Of a DNA stretch of 39,721 nucleotides, positions 17,818 through 26,465 are shown piece after piece. The stretch is from Verrucomicrobiota bacterium. GTDB lineage: Bacteria; Verrucomicrobiota; Verrucomicrobiia; Limisphaerales; UBA9464. The notes under the pieces were generated by a model. That model saw only the letters and a program-made list of their open reading frames with translations, was not told the DNA's origin and made no database searches. Numbering within the stretch: position 1 is the stretch's first letter; each line of letters begins with the position of its first letter. Made by a program: the position numbers and the translations under genes. The DNA is taken from positions 1 to 39,721 of the forward strand of contig WBXI01000010.1 of NCBI GenBank assembly GCA_008933025.1. The letters run 5' to 3'.

Positions 17818-19125
17818 CTAGACGAGCTTGGTCTTGCCGGGCTGGGCCTGCGGGAGGATGGGAAGGTGCATGTCCCAGGAAAGCACGTCGGGCACCAGCT
17901 TCTGCTGGGAATTGAGGGCCTGCTCCCAAGTCACTTCCTGACCGGTATAACCCGCCATGCGGCCCATCAGGCCGGCCAGCGTGCTCTGGGCCATGCGATC
18001 GCCGTCGTTGTGGAACTCGCCGGCACGGATCGACCGGTAGAGCACCTCGTGCTCGATGACGTACATGTCGCGCGCCTTGTCGCCGCGGTAGCGCCATTTC
18101 ATCTGGTCGCCGCTCTTGATGGTCGGGTTGCCCCAACCGCTCACGCCCTTGCCGGTGCTCCCGAGCACATAGTCGCTGTTGTCGTTGTAACAACCGGCGA
18201 TCTGGCGCTGCGCCACGATGCCGCGGGCGCCGTTGGCCCACTCGTACACCACGGTGACATGGTCGAAAATGTTGCCCTCGCCATTGGGATGGACGCGGCC
18301 GCCGTTCGCCGTGCATTTGATCGGCGCGACGTCCTTGAACGCCCAAAGCACTTTGTCGACGGTGTGGATGCACTGCTCGACGATGCCGTCGCCGCCCAGC
18401 CAGCCGAAATTCATCCAGTTGCGCATTTGCCACTCGAGGTCGCCCATGCCGACGGGGCGGGTGTGCGCGGGCGCCATGGGCTTCACGGGCCCGGTCAGGT
18501 AGGTGCCGTAGACGCCCACCACTTCCCCGAGCGCGCCGTCGTGGATCTCTTTGTAGAACGCTTGGCGCGGCAGGTCGTAGCGCCAGCAGTAGCCCGCCAC
18601 CACGTTCAACTTCTTCTCTTTCGACATCCGGACCGATTCCATCACGTGACGGATGCCGGGGGCGTCCGTCGCCATGGGCTTCTCGCAGAAGATGTGTTTG
18701 TTCTTCTCGACGGCGTAGCGGAGATGGGTGGGACGGAATCCGGGAGGCGAGGCGAGGAGGACGACGTCGACCCCCGAGTCGATCACCTTCTGGTAGGCGT
18801 CGAGCCCGACGAATTGCTTCTCGACGGGGACCTGCACGCGGTTGCCGTACCTCTCGGAGAGGCCCTTGACGCTGCCTTTGGCGGGTTCCGGGAACGCGTC
18901 GCCCACCGCCGTGATGATCAAGTTCGGATCGGCATCCAGGGCATTGCCGGCGGCCCCGGTGCCACGGCCGCCGCAGCCGACCAAGCCGATCTTGATCGTG
19001 TCGGTGTTGGCGGCAAAGGCGCGTTCACGGATGAGGATGGCGGGGGCGGCGAAGGCAACCGCGGCCGCGGCCGAACCGGTGCGCAGGAAATCCCGGCGGG
19101 TAGAGGGCGAAGACGAAGCGTTCAT
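17818..19125 (-). CDS. Gfo/Idh/MocA family oxidoreductase with Tat signal
   Basis: 'STRRDFLRTGSAAAAVAFAAPAIL' Tat leader; 'IKIGLVGCGGRGTGAAGNAL' Rossmann; 'KHIFCEKPMATD' EKP motif. Confidence 0.93.
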   Translation of the reverse strand: MNASSSPSTRRDFLRTGSAAAAVAFAAPAILIRERAFAANTDTIKIGLVGCGGRGTGAAGNALDADPNLIITAVGDAFPEPAKGSVKGLSERYGNRVQVPVEKQFVGLDAYQKVIDSGVDVVLLASPPGFRPTHLRYAVEKNKHIFCEKPMATDAPGIRHVMESVRMSKEKKLNVVAGYCWRYDLPRQAFYKEIHDGALGEVVGVYGTYLTGPVKPMAPAHTRPVGMGDLEWQMRNWMNFGWLGGDGIVEQCIHTVDKVLWAFKDVAPIKCTANGGRVHPNGEGNIFDHVTVVYEWANGARGIVAQRQIAGCYNDNSDYVLGSTGKGVSGWGNPTIKSGDQMKWRYRGDKARDMYVIEHEVLYRSIRAGEFHNDGDRMAQSTLAGLMGRMAGYTGQEVTWEQALNSQQKLVPDVLSWDMHLPILPQAQPGKTKLV

Positions 19126-19221
19126 GATAGGGGAAATGACGGCCCCAAGCCTTCGCCATTCACGCGAAGCTGGTCAAGCGGCCAACCTTGCCCGAATCCG
19201 GGGAGCACCCGCCGAACGCAA

Positions 19222-20511
19222 TCACGACACCTCGGCGACGATGAACCGCGCGAATTCGTGGCGAAGATGGGGCGGGAGCATCGCCCGGACACGCGCGATG
19301 TCCCCGGAAAAATCCTCCGACATCACCTGCCCCACCGCATGCAACCGGGCGATCAGGCGCTGTTCGGCGAACGGAAACTCCAGATCCACGAAATCGCGCA
19401 CCGGCCGCAACAGCGTCCCCAACACCTCCATCAACTCCGGGAACCCCCGGCCGGTCCGCGCGGAGATCGCGACGGCCTTGGGATACAGTTCGAGAAAGCG
19501 GGCCGCAGCCACGGGATCTTCCAGACGATCCACCTTGTTGAAGACCATGAGCGTGCTTTTTTCCGGGACGCCGATCTCCGCGAGGACCGCGTTGACCGCG
19601 GCGATCTGCTGTTCGGCGTGGGGATGGCTGGCATCCACCACGTGCAGCAGCATGTCCGCCTGGGCGACTTCCTCGAGCGTCGCCTTGAATGCCTCGACCA
19701 GACCGTGGGGCAATTTGCGGATGAACCCGACCGTATCGCTGAGCAAAACGTTCTGGTTGGTCGGAAGCCGCAGGCGACGCGTGGTGGGATCGAGCGTCGC
19801 GAAGAGTTTGTCCTCGGCCAGAACCCCGGCGCCGGTCAGGGCATTGAGCAGGGTCGATTTCCCGGCGTTCGTGTACCCGACGATCGAGGCGAGGGGCCAT
19901 TGGTGACGCTGCCGGCCGGCGCGTTGGGTCGAGCGCTGCCGCCGGACGACGTCGAGTTCCTCGAGGATCTTCTCGATGCGCTCCTGGGTCTTGCGGCGAT
20001 CCGCCTCAAGCTGGGATTCGCCTTCGCCCCCGATGGCGCCCAGACCGCCGCGCTGGCGGGAAAGATGGGTCCAATATCGCGTCAACCGCGGCAGAAGGTA
20101 CTGAAGTCTGGCCAATTCGACCTGAAGCTTGCCCTCGCGAGTGCGCGCCCGGTGGGCAAAGATCTCGAGAATCAGCGCCGTGCGGTCGAGAATCTTACAG
20201 CCGAAGATCTCCTCCAGATTCCGGGTCTGGGCCCCGCTCAATTCGTCGTCGAAAAGGATCGTGTCCACCCCGGATTCGCGACAATGGGCGGCGAATTCGG
20301 CCGCCTTGCCGGGCCCGATGTAGGTTGCGGAACTGGGAACATCCAGACGCTGGGTGCCCTCCCCCACCACCACGGTGCCGGCGGTGGTGGCCAACTCGGC
20401 GAGTTCGTCGAGGGAATCGCGAACGTCCCAAGCGGAGCGAGCCTTGAGCTCGGCCCCGACGAGAAAAACGCGTTCGGAGCGGCGTTCGACGGTATCGAGG
20501 AGTGCTTTCAC
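19222..20511 (-). CDS. hflX: GTPase HflX
   Basis: 'GAIGGEGESQLEADRRK', 'IVGYTNAGKSTLLNALTGAGVLAEDKLFATLDPTTRR', 'LSDTVGFIRKLPHGLVEAFKATLEE', 'FNKVD'. Confidence 0.96.
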   Translation of the reverse strand: MKALLDTVERRSERVFLVGAELKARSAWDVRDSLDELAELATTAGTVVVGEGTQRLDVPSSATYIGPGKAAEFAAHCRESGVDTILFDDELSGAQTRNLEEIFGCKILDRTALILEIFAHRARTREGKLQVELARLQYLLPRLTRYWTHLSRQRGGLGAIGGEGESQLEADRRKTQERIEKILEELDVVRRQRSTQRAGRQRHQWPLASIVGYTNAGKSTLLNALTGAGVLAEDKLFATLDPTTRRLRLPTNQNVLLSDTVGFIRKLPHGLVEAFKATLEEVAQADMLLHVVDASHPHAEQQIAAVNAVLAEIGVPEKSTLMVFNKVDRLEDPVAAARFLELYPKAVAISARTGRGFPELMEVLGTLLRPVRDFVDLEFPFAEQRLIARLHAVGQVMSEDFSGDIARVRAMLPPHLRHEFARFIVAEVS

Positions 20512-20631
20512 GTGTGATGGGCGGGCAAACTAGCGGAGGGAAGGAGGTGGGCAAGCGCGCGCAATGTCGGCGCTGGGGGGGGAACGCGGGTGTGTGGGAA
20601 CGCGCAAAGCCCAGTCCACCAGAATTTACCC

Positions 20632-20661
20632 TTGACGGCGAGCACCCACTATCTGTTTACT
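20632..20661 (+). promoter_or_regulatory. possible sigma70-like promoter of the PEP-CTERM gene
   Basis: TTGACG (20632-20637) and TTTACT (20656-20661), 18-bp spacing; followed by palindrome CCAACAGTTGG (20664-20674). Confidence 0.3.
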
Positions 20662-20721
20662 CACCAACAGTTGGACCGATGTGTTGACCGTTGATAACGC
20701 CAACCCCGTTTCAAACGATTT

Positions 20722-21366
20722 ATGGGCCACAATTTCCTGAAGCTTTTGGCTGCCGCCGCGACCCTCTCCGTGGCGACCTCGTCCTTCGCGGGTGTAGTCT
20801 ACCAGATGGCGGGCGACCCGAATAGTTACAGCTACACCACGGCCGCCGAGTACGGCGACGAAGTAATTTTGGCGGGCACGGAGCGAGTCATCACCGGCTT
20901 TTCGTTCCACTACTACGCGAACTACACGCAGGCCGGAGCGATGACGTTCCGGATCTATGCGCAGGATGGACCGCTGATCGGTGGATTCGCTTCGCCGGGT
21001 TCGCTGATCGACTCGAGGTCGATCGACGTGATCTCCGGCGGAAAAGACGTTTCGATCGATTATGGATTGGATCTTTCGAACGTGATTCCCAGCCGTTTGA
21101 CCTACACGGTTGAATTCGCCGGTCTGACGCCGGGAAACCAAGCCGGCTTGATCGCGCCCGGTGGCTCACCGGTGGTTGGACTCTCCGGAAGCGATTTCTG
21201 GGAGAAGACCGGCTCCGGTGCCAATGATTGGGCGCTCAAGGTCATCGCTGGCGGCACGCCGACCGGAAACTTTATCGCCACGATCACCGCGGTTCCCGAA
21301 CCCGGTACGGTTGCCTTGATGTTGGCCGGTGCCGGATTGCTGTTGGCGGCTTCCCGCCGGAAGTAA
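20722..21366 (+). CDS. PEP-CTERM sorting domain protein
   Basis: Signal peptide and C-terminal 'VPEPGTVALMLAGAGLLLAASRRK' (PEP motif, TM, basic tail). Confidence 0.93.
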   Translation: MGHNFLKLLAAAATLSVATSSFAGVVYQMAGDPNSYSYTTAAEYGDEVILAGTERVITGFSFHYYANYTQAGAMTFRIYAQDGPLIGGFASPGSLIDSRSIDVISGGKDVSIDYGLDLSNVIPSRLTYTVEFAGLTPGNQAGLIAPGGSPVVGLSGSDFWEKTGSGANDWALKVIAGGTPTGNFIATITAVPEPGTVALMLAGAGLLLAASRRK

Positions 21367-21396
21367 TCGCACCCGATAGACATCTTGCAGGTTCAA

Positions 21397-21419
21397 GGGC
21401 GCCTCACGGCGCCCTTTTT
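21397..21419 (+). terminator. Rho-independent terminator of PEP-CTERM gene
   Basis: GGGCGCC-TCAC-GGCGCCC-TTTTT. Confidence 0.92.
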
Positions 21420-21470
21420 AATTTCACCCACTCCCTTTTTCTAATGCGCCAGTCGGATATGCTTTGCCCC

Positions 21471-23633
21471 ATGTCACGAGTTCGGCATTGGCTTCCATTG
21501 GTGTTGGCGCTCTTGGCCCCGCTCTTGGCATCCGGACAGAATCCCCAGACGAAAGTCCGACTCCTGCTTGAGTCCCAGCGGATGGCCCCGGGAACCACCG
21601 TCTATGCCGCGGTGGAACTCCAAATGCCCGAGGGTTGGCATACCTATTGGTCAAACCCAAGCGATTCGGGAGATACCGGCCAACCGACCCGAATCGACTG
21701 GACCCTTCCACCTTTCCTGACGGCGGGCCCCATCGAGTGGCCCGTCCCGACAAAACTTCAGGAAGAAGCCGGTGTGGTACTGACCCTTTCGGGACGCGCA
21801 ACATTGCTGGTTCCCATCCGAATCGCCAGCAATGCCCCCGCGGGGACCGTCGGCATCACGGCCAAGGTCAGGTGGTTGGAGTGCCAGAAATCCTGCGTCC
21901 AAGGTTCCGCTTTGATCCAAGCGAACCTAATCATCGACAACTCGGCCCCTCCGTCCGCGATTTCCGAGGCGTTCTCCGGATTCCGCAAGCAACTACCCCT
22001 TCCGCAGGTCTTCCCGCTCTCCTTCCGCTGGCTGGATCCCCCCAGCGTCAAGGCGCGTCGATTCGCCGTATCATTCAGGAACCCGGAAGGCGTCTGGGAT
22101 TTTTTTCCGGAGCCCATCTCCGGCGGCTCGTTTTCATCCAGCAAGGAAGGACGACCGGGAAGTGACGGAATGATAGTCGTCGAGAAAAGTCTCGAGATGA
22201 CCGAGGCCAAGTGGCCAGAGAGCATTCCGGGTCTCGTCGTGCGGATCGGTGAGGGAGGAAAGCCGCTGGCGGCCCATGCGGTTGCCGGCGCGTTCAATCC
22301 GGCACGGGAAGGTTTGGCAGCCATGGAAGCCGAGAGCGGCACCGCCGCCCCGTCGCTGCCCATGCTCCTGCTGTTTGCGTTCATTGGGGGACTGATCCTC
22401 AACATCATGCCCTGCGTGCTGCCGGTGATTGCCCTGAAAATCCTAGGGTTCGTTCGCCAAGGCCACGAAGCCCCGAAGCGAATCCGGATCCTTGGCCTCG
22501 GATATGGAGCGGGCGTCTTGGCCTCGTTTGCAATTCTGGGCGCCTTGGTGATCGCCGTGAAACTGGGCGGCAAGAACGCCCACCAAGGCATGCTGTTTCA
22601 GAATCCGATGTTCTTGGTCGCGATGACCGCATTGATGGTGTTGATCGCCCTGAACCTGTTCGGCGTCTTCGAGGTTAGCTTGGCCGGCGGTGCGCTCGAT
22701 GGAGCATCACAACTCGCGTCCCGCGAGGGTATCGCGGGCGCGTTTTTCAATGGCGTGCTGGCGACCGTCCTGGCGACGCCCTGCACGGCACCCTTCCTGT
22801 CGGTTTCGATCGGATTCGCCCTGGGGCAGGACGCCCGGACGAACCCCGGGTTGATCCTGCTGTTTTTCCTGACGGCCGGTCTTGGCCTTGCGGCGCCCTA
22901 TGTGGCCCTCTGCATGCAACCGCGTTGGCTGCGATTCCTGCCCAAACCGGGTGCATGGATGGTGCGTTTCAAGGTGATCATGGGCTTCCCAATCCTCGCG
23001 ACGGGGATCTGGTTGTTCAGTCTCGCCGCCGGCCATTATGACTCGGACGGGTTGCTCTGGCTGGGGATGTTTTTGGTGACGATCGGGTTTGCGGCATGGA
23101 TCTACGGCGAGTTCGTCCAAAGATCCAGGCGTCGGAAACTCATGGGTGCAGCCTTGGCAGCGGGAGTCCTGGCAGCGGCCTATCTTTGGATACTCGAATC
23201 GGAGTTGAACTGGCGCGAGCCGTCCAAAAGCGCTGGTACAAAGCTCGTGGGTTCCAAACGGCGTGGGAAACACAAACTGGACTGGGCCGACTGGTCCCCC
23301 GCGGCCGTCACCGAAGCTCAGGCAGCCGGGCGCCCGGTGCTGGTCGATTTCACCGCCGATTGGTGCAACACCTGCCAGGCAAACACGCGGACTGCCATCG
23401 AGGTGCCCCCGGTCCTGGCGATGCTCAAATCCATCCGCGCGGTGAGCCTAATCGGCGATTATACCCACGAGGATCCGGCCATTGCCGCCGAACTTGCCAA
23501 ATACCATCGCCCGGGCGTTCCGCTGGTCTTGGTCTATAGCAAGGACCCGGGACGTCCACCCAAGGTGCTTCCGGAGCTACTTACCCGGGGAATGGTGCTC
23601 GAGGCACTGGAATGGGCTGCCAATCCGAAGTGA
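21471..23633 (+). CDS. thiol:disulfide interchange protein DsbD family
   Basis: Signal peptide; DsbD alpha-like N-domain ('GWHTYWSNPSDSGDTGQPT'); TM domain 'LILNIMPCVLPVIALKILGF' and 'LATPCTAPFL'; C-terminal thioredoxin 'VLVDFTADWCNTCQANTR'. Confidence 0.95.
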   Translation: MSRVRHWLPLVLALLAPLLASGQNPQTKVRLLLESQRMAPGTTVYAAVELQMPEGWHTYWSNPSDSGDTGQPTRIDWTLPPFLTAGPIEWPVPTKLQEEAGVVLTLSGRATLLVPIRIASNAPAGTVGITAKVRWLECQKSCVQGSALIQANLIIDNSAPPSAISEAFSGFRKQLPLPQVFPLSFRWLDPPSVKARRFAVSFRNPEGVWDFFPEPISGGSFSSSKEGRPGSDGMIVVEKSLEMTEAKWPESIPGLVVRIGEGGKPLAAHAVAGAFNPAREGLAAMEAESGTAAPSLPMLLLFAFIGGLILNIMPCVLPVIALKILGFVRQGHEAPKRIRILGLGYGAGVLASFAILGALVIAVKLGGKNAHQGMLFQNPMFLVAMTALMVLIALNLFGVFEVSLAGGALDGASQLASREGIAGAFFNGVLATVLATPCTAPFLSVSIGFALGQDARTNPGLILLFFLTAGLGLAAPYVALCMQPRWLRFLPKPGAWMVRFKVIMGFPILATGIWLFSLAAGHYDSDGLLWLGMFLVTIGFAAWIYGEFVQRSRRRKLMGAALAAGVLAAAYLWILESELNWREPSKSAGTKLVGSKRRGKHKLDWADWSPAAVTEAQAAGRPVLVDFTADWCNTCQANTRTAIEVPPVLAMLKSIRAVSLIGDYTHEDPAIAAELAKYHRPGVPLVLVYSKDPGRPPKVLPELLTRGMVLEALEWAANPK

Positions 23634-23648
23634 TCGCCCGTCGGCGAA

Positions 23649-24092
23649 TCATTTGCCCGCTGTCTGCGGCCAGATGACGTAGAGCACCAGATACACAAGA
23701 ACACCGGTCAGGCTCACGTACATCCAGATCGGCCACGTCCAACGTGCGATCCTGCGATGTTCGGGAAAGCGTTGGTGCAACCCCCGGTGGATGCTTACCA
23801 ACGCGAGGGGCACCACGGCTATCGCCAGCGTAATGTGGCTGAAAAGCATCGCGAGATAGGCGCCCTTGAGGAAATCGGGACCGCGGAATGGTGTATGTAC
23901 CCCGCGGACGACCCAGAACTTGTGAAACAAATAGAGCACCAGAAAGACACACGACGTGGCGAACGCGGCAAGCATGCACCGCCGGTGCGCCTCTTGCCGG
24001 CCGGTCTTGACCAATACCAAGCCGAGAACCAGCAGACACGCGGCGAAACCGTTCAACGACGCGTTGATGAGCGGCAAATCGGTGGCTTTCAT
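23649..24092 (-). CDS. DUF420 membrane protein (cytochrome oxidase assembly-associated)
   Basis: 'LPLINASLNGFAACLLVLGLVLVKTGRQEAHRRCMLAAFATSCVFLVLYLFHKF...FSHITLAIAVVPLALVSI...RRIARWTWPIWMYVSLTGVLVYLVLY'. Confidence 0.88.
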   Translation of the reverse strand: MKATDLPLINASLNGFAACLLVLGLVLVKTGRQEAHRRCMLAAFATSCVFLVLYLFHKFWVVRGVHTPFRGPDFLKGAYLAMLFSHITLAIAVVPLALVSIHRGLHQRFPEHRRIARWTWPIWMYVSLTGVLVYLVLYVIWPQTAGK

Positions 24093-24712
24093 CGGGCTCC
24101 CTCCTTCAGTAGCGCCGCGACGGACCGCAGCACGGTTTCCTCGGCGTCAGGGGCTTCCGCCTGTACCATTGCCCTCAATCTACCCTGGCGATCCACGATC
24201 GCGAACGAGGCGGAATGTATGAACTGATCCTCGAGGCTCACTGGCTTCACGGCGTCGCTTTCGACGACGGAGAACTTCAAACCGGTCGTCGCCAATCCGT
24301 AGACAGCGGCTTTGGGTCCGGTCAGGAACAGCCAGTTGTTGGTCCCGAATCCATAGCGCTCTCCATAGCGCGCCATCACGGCGGGAGTGTCATACTCCGG
24401 ATCGGCCGTCAGCGACACGAGCCGGACCTGCGCGCCGACCGGCAGGCGCTTCTGGATGCGGCGGAGCATTTGGCTCAACTGGTGGCACTGGCCGGGACAG
24501 CGTGTGAAGACGACATCGGCGATCCACACGAAATCCTCCAGCTGGGTGTTTTCGGTCCGCATCCCGAATTGGTTCGTCAGTGCGAACGAACCAATCCGGG
24601 AAATCACCGGCATGGAAGGTCGCTCGCGACGACGATCCCGGATGAAGACGGCCATGACGACCAGCATGGCCGCCACCAATCCCGTCCAAAGCATCCGGTC
24701 CAAGAACTTCAC
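24089..24712 (-). CDS. SCO1/SenC-like copper chaperone
   Basis: 'VWIADVVFTRCPGQCHQLSQMLRRIQ' (CxxxC), 'VRLVSLTADPEYDTPAVMARYGERYG', 'FIHSASFAIVDRQGRLR'. GTG start inferred. Confidence 0.88.
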   Translation of the reverse strand: MKFLDRMLWTGLVAAMLVVMAVFIRDRRRERPSMPVISRIGSFALTNQFGMRTENTQLEDFVWIADVVFTRCPGQCHQLSQMLRRIQKRLPVGAQVRLVSLTADPEYDTPAVMARYGERYGFGTNNWLFLTGPKAAVYGLATTGLKFSVVESDAVKPVSLEDQFIHSASFAIVDRQGRLRAMVQAEAPDAEETVLRSVAALLKEGAR

Positions 24713-24776
24713 GTCCCAAAAAGTAAGATGGCCGCGGGCAATGTGCCAGCGGCAATCCGAATGGAATATCAGGCGG

Positions 24777-25565
24777 TCACTCGAAGCTGTTGCCACCGCC
24801 GCCGGCCTTGGACTTCTCGGCGAACCACTTGTCGAAGTCTTCCTGGCTGACCACCTCGAAATCGCCGCGCATCACCGAGTGTCCGCTGCCGCAGAGCTGG
24901 GCGCAGGTGACGACGAACTTGCCGATCTTGGTGGGCTTGAAATGTACCGGAATGCTCATGCCCGGGATCGCATCCTGACCCACCCGCAGCGCCGCCACCT
25001 TGAACGAGTGGATGACGTCCATGCTGGAGATCCGGCAGATGGCTTCGCGGTTCACCGGCAACTTGAAAGGTTCCCCCGCCACGCACACGACGTCGTCCTT
25101 CGCCGCCGGATCCTTGGCATCGATGCCGAAGGGATTGCCCTGCGAGGCTTCCGTCTGGATCTGGCGTCCCATCTTGCCATCGGGACCGGCAAAATGGGCG
25201 TTCCACTTGAACTGCATGCCCATGATCTGGAGTTCGATCGGGTCGGTCTTGGGATCGCCCTTGCCAACCGGCATTTCGTCGACCGCGTGCGCCCAGAGGG
25301 GAATGGCAAATCCGACCAGCAATACCGCCTCGATGAGGGCCACGCCGATCTCGAGATAGGTGGACATGCTGCTCTTGACACCGGTGTAGTCGGCCTTGGG
25401 GTTGGCACCCTTCCGGAACCGGAACAAAGCCAACACATAGTAGCCCATCCATCCGATGAACAACGCGAGCATCAACAGGTGGATGTACCCGATGAAGTCA
25501 TCAATGCCCTGCGCATGGGACGAGGCCGGCGCCGGCATTCCAAGTTTTTGGAGGATTTCAGTCAT
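24777..25565 (-). CDS. ctaC: cytochrome c oxidase subunit II
   Basis: CuA site 'CAQLCGSGHSVMRGDFEVV', 'DVIHSFKVAALRVGQDAIPGMSIPVHF', two N-terminal TM segments. Confidence 0.95.
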   Translation of the reverse strand: MTEILQKLGMPAPASSHAQGIDDFIGYIHLLMLALFIGWMGYYVLALFRFRKGANPKADYTGVKSSMSTYLEIGVALIEAVLLVGFAIPLWAHAVDEMPVGKGDPKTDPIELQIMGMQFKWNAHFAGPDGKMGRQIQTEASQGNPFGIDAKDPAAKDDVVCVAGEPFKLPVNREAICRISSMDVIHSFKVAALRVGQDAIPGMSIPVHFKPTKIGKFVVTCAQLCGSGHSVMRGDFEVVSQEDFDKWFAEKSKAGGGGNSFE

Positions 25566-25616
25566 GGCGAAGAAGTGGACTCGGAAGAAATTGAAAATCG
25601 GAACGGACCGCGGACA

Positions 25617-25883
25617 TCAATGATGCTGCGGATCTTGGGATTCGCCCGGCAGGGGTTCGTTGTTGGCGCGGGCTCGACGGACGATGAAGACGAAAAAACT
25701 CGCGAAAGCGATCCACAGCGCCGCGACGAACGCCAGCATCGCGAAAATGCCGGCGTTCATTCCCTTGGCCAGCGCCGAGTCGGTCTGGCCGAAACACGAG
25801 GCGCAGGCCAGGGCATGCGTGGGAGCGAGACAGGCGGCACAAAGTGCCGCCAACCAGGGGATGGATCTTTTTCCGGGAATCAC
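25617..25883 (-). CDS. small exported/membrane protein with CASC motif in oxidase operon
   Basis: GTG start overlaps the upstream stop (GTGA); 'VIPGKRSIPWLAALCAACLAPTHALACASCFGQTDSALAKGMNAGIFAMLAFVAALWIAFASFFVFIVRRARANNEP': signal peptide, CxxC, one TM. Confidence 0.75.
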   Translation of the reverse strand: MIPGKRSIPWLAALCAACLAPTHALACASCFGQTDSALAKGMNAGIFAMLAFVAALWIAFASFFVFIVRRARANNEPLPGESQDPQHH

Positions 25884-26086
25884 AGGAAGCTGATGTGCCT
25901 GAGTTTCTTGAGGAAGTAGCGGGTATAAGCCGCCAGCGTCGCGGCCGCGGCGAATGCCACGCCCGACCACGCCAACTCGCTGGTGCCGCCGCCGTCCCTG
26001 TAATTGGCGAAACACCAAGCCGAAAGCGTCATCATGAGCACGATCGACGCCGACAGGAAAACCAGATGGAACGCCTTGAGGGACAT
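25880..26086 (-). CDS. 68-aa two-TM protein in oxidase operon
   Basis: 'MSLKAFHLVFLSASIVLMMTLSAWCFANYRDGGGTSELAWSGVAFAAAATLAAYTRYFLKKLRHISFL'; translationally coupled to the neighbour. Confidence 0.75.
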   Translation of the reverse strand: MSLKAFHLVFLSASIVLMMTLSAWCFANYRDGGGTSELAWSGVAFAAAATLAAYTRYFLKKLRHISFL

Positions 26087-26095
26087 GATTGGCCT

Positions 26096-26461
26096 TCAGC
26101 GACTGTACAGCGCCTTCATTTCCGTGTTGCGGGGCATGTCGTTGCTGCTCCAGAGGGTCAGCGCGCCCAGCGCGAAGAAAAACACGCCCGTCACCGCGAG
26201 CATGCTGTAGATCATCTTTTTCTCCGAAAGCAGGTGCATGAAATAACCCGCCACCAAGAACGCTTTGATCGATGCAATGAACAGCGCGATCGTGATCGTC
26301 ACCGCCATGCTCTCGAAGTGCACGTAATAGAGGCCCACGGTGACGACGGTGCCGACGAGCAGCGCGAGGAACACCCCGAGATAGACCCGGACGTGACCCG
26401 CGATGTCGTGGTCGTCATGGCCCGCCGCGGCGGGGGAATTGGAATGCGAATGGTCGCTCAT
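26096..26461 (-). CDS. ctaF: cytochrome c oxidase subunit IV (caa3-type, prokaryotic COX4)
   Basis: 'HVRVYLGVFLALLVGTVVTVGLYYVHFESMAVTITIALFIASIKAFLVAGYFMHLLSEKK'. Confidence 0.9.
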   Translation of the reverse strand: MSDHSHSNSPAAAGHDDHDIAGHVRVYLGVFLALLVGTVVTVGLYYVHFESMAVTITIALFIASIKAFLVAGYFMHLLSEKKMIYSMLAVTGVFFFALGALTLWSSNDMPRNTEMKALYSR

Positions 26462-26465
26462 GGAA

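Noticed and set aside
15410-17821. 803-aa + strand ORF
   Set aside because: Antisense to sugar dehydrogenase and TIM-barrel genes; no recognisable family.
17866-20517. 883-aa + strand ORF
   Set aside because: Runs antisense across the well-supported Gfo/Idh/MocA and hflX genes; low-complexity Arg/Pro/His-rich composition typical of GC-rich shadow ORFs.
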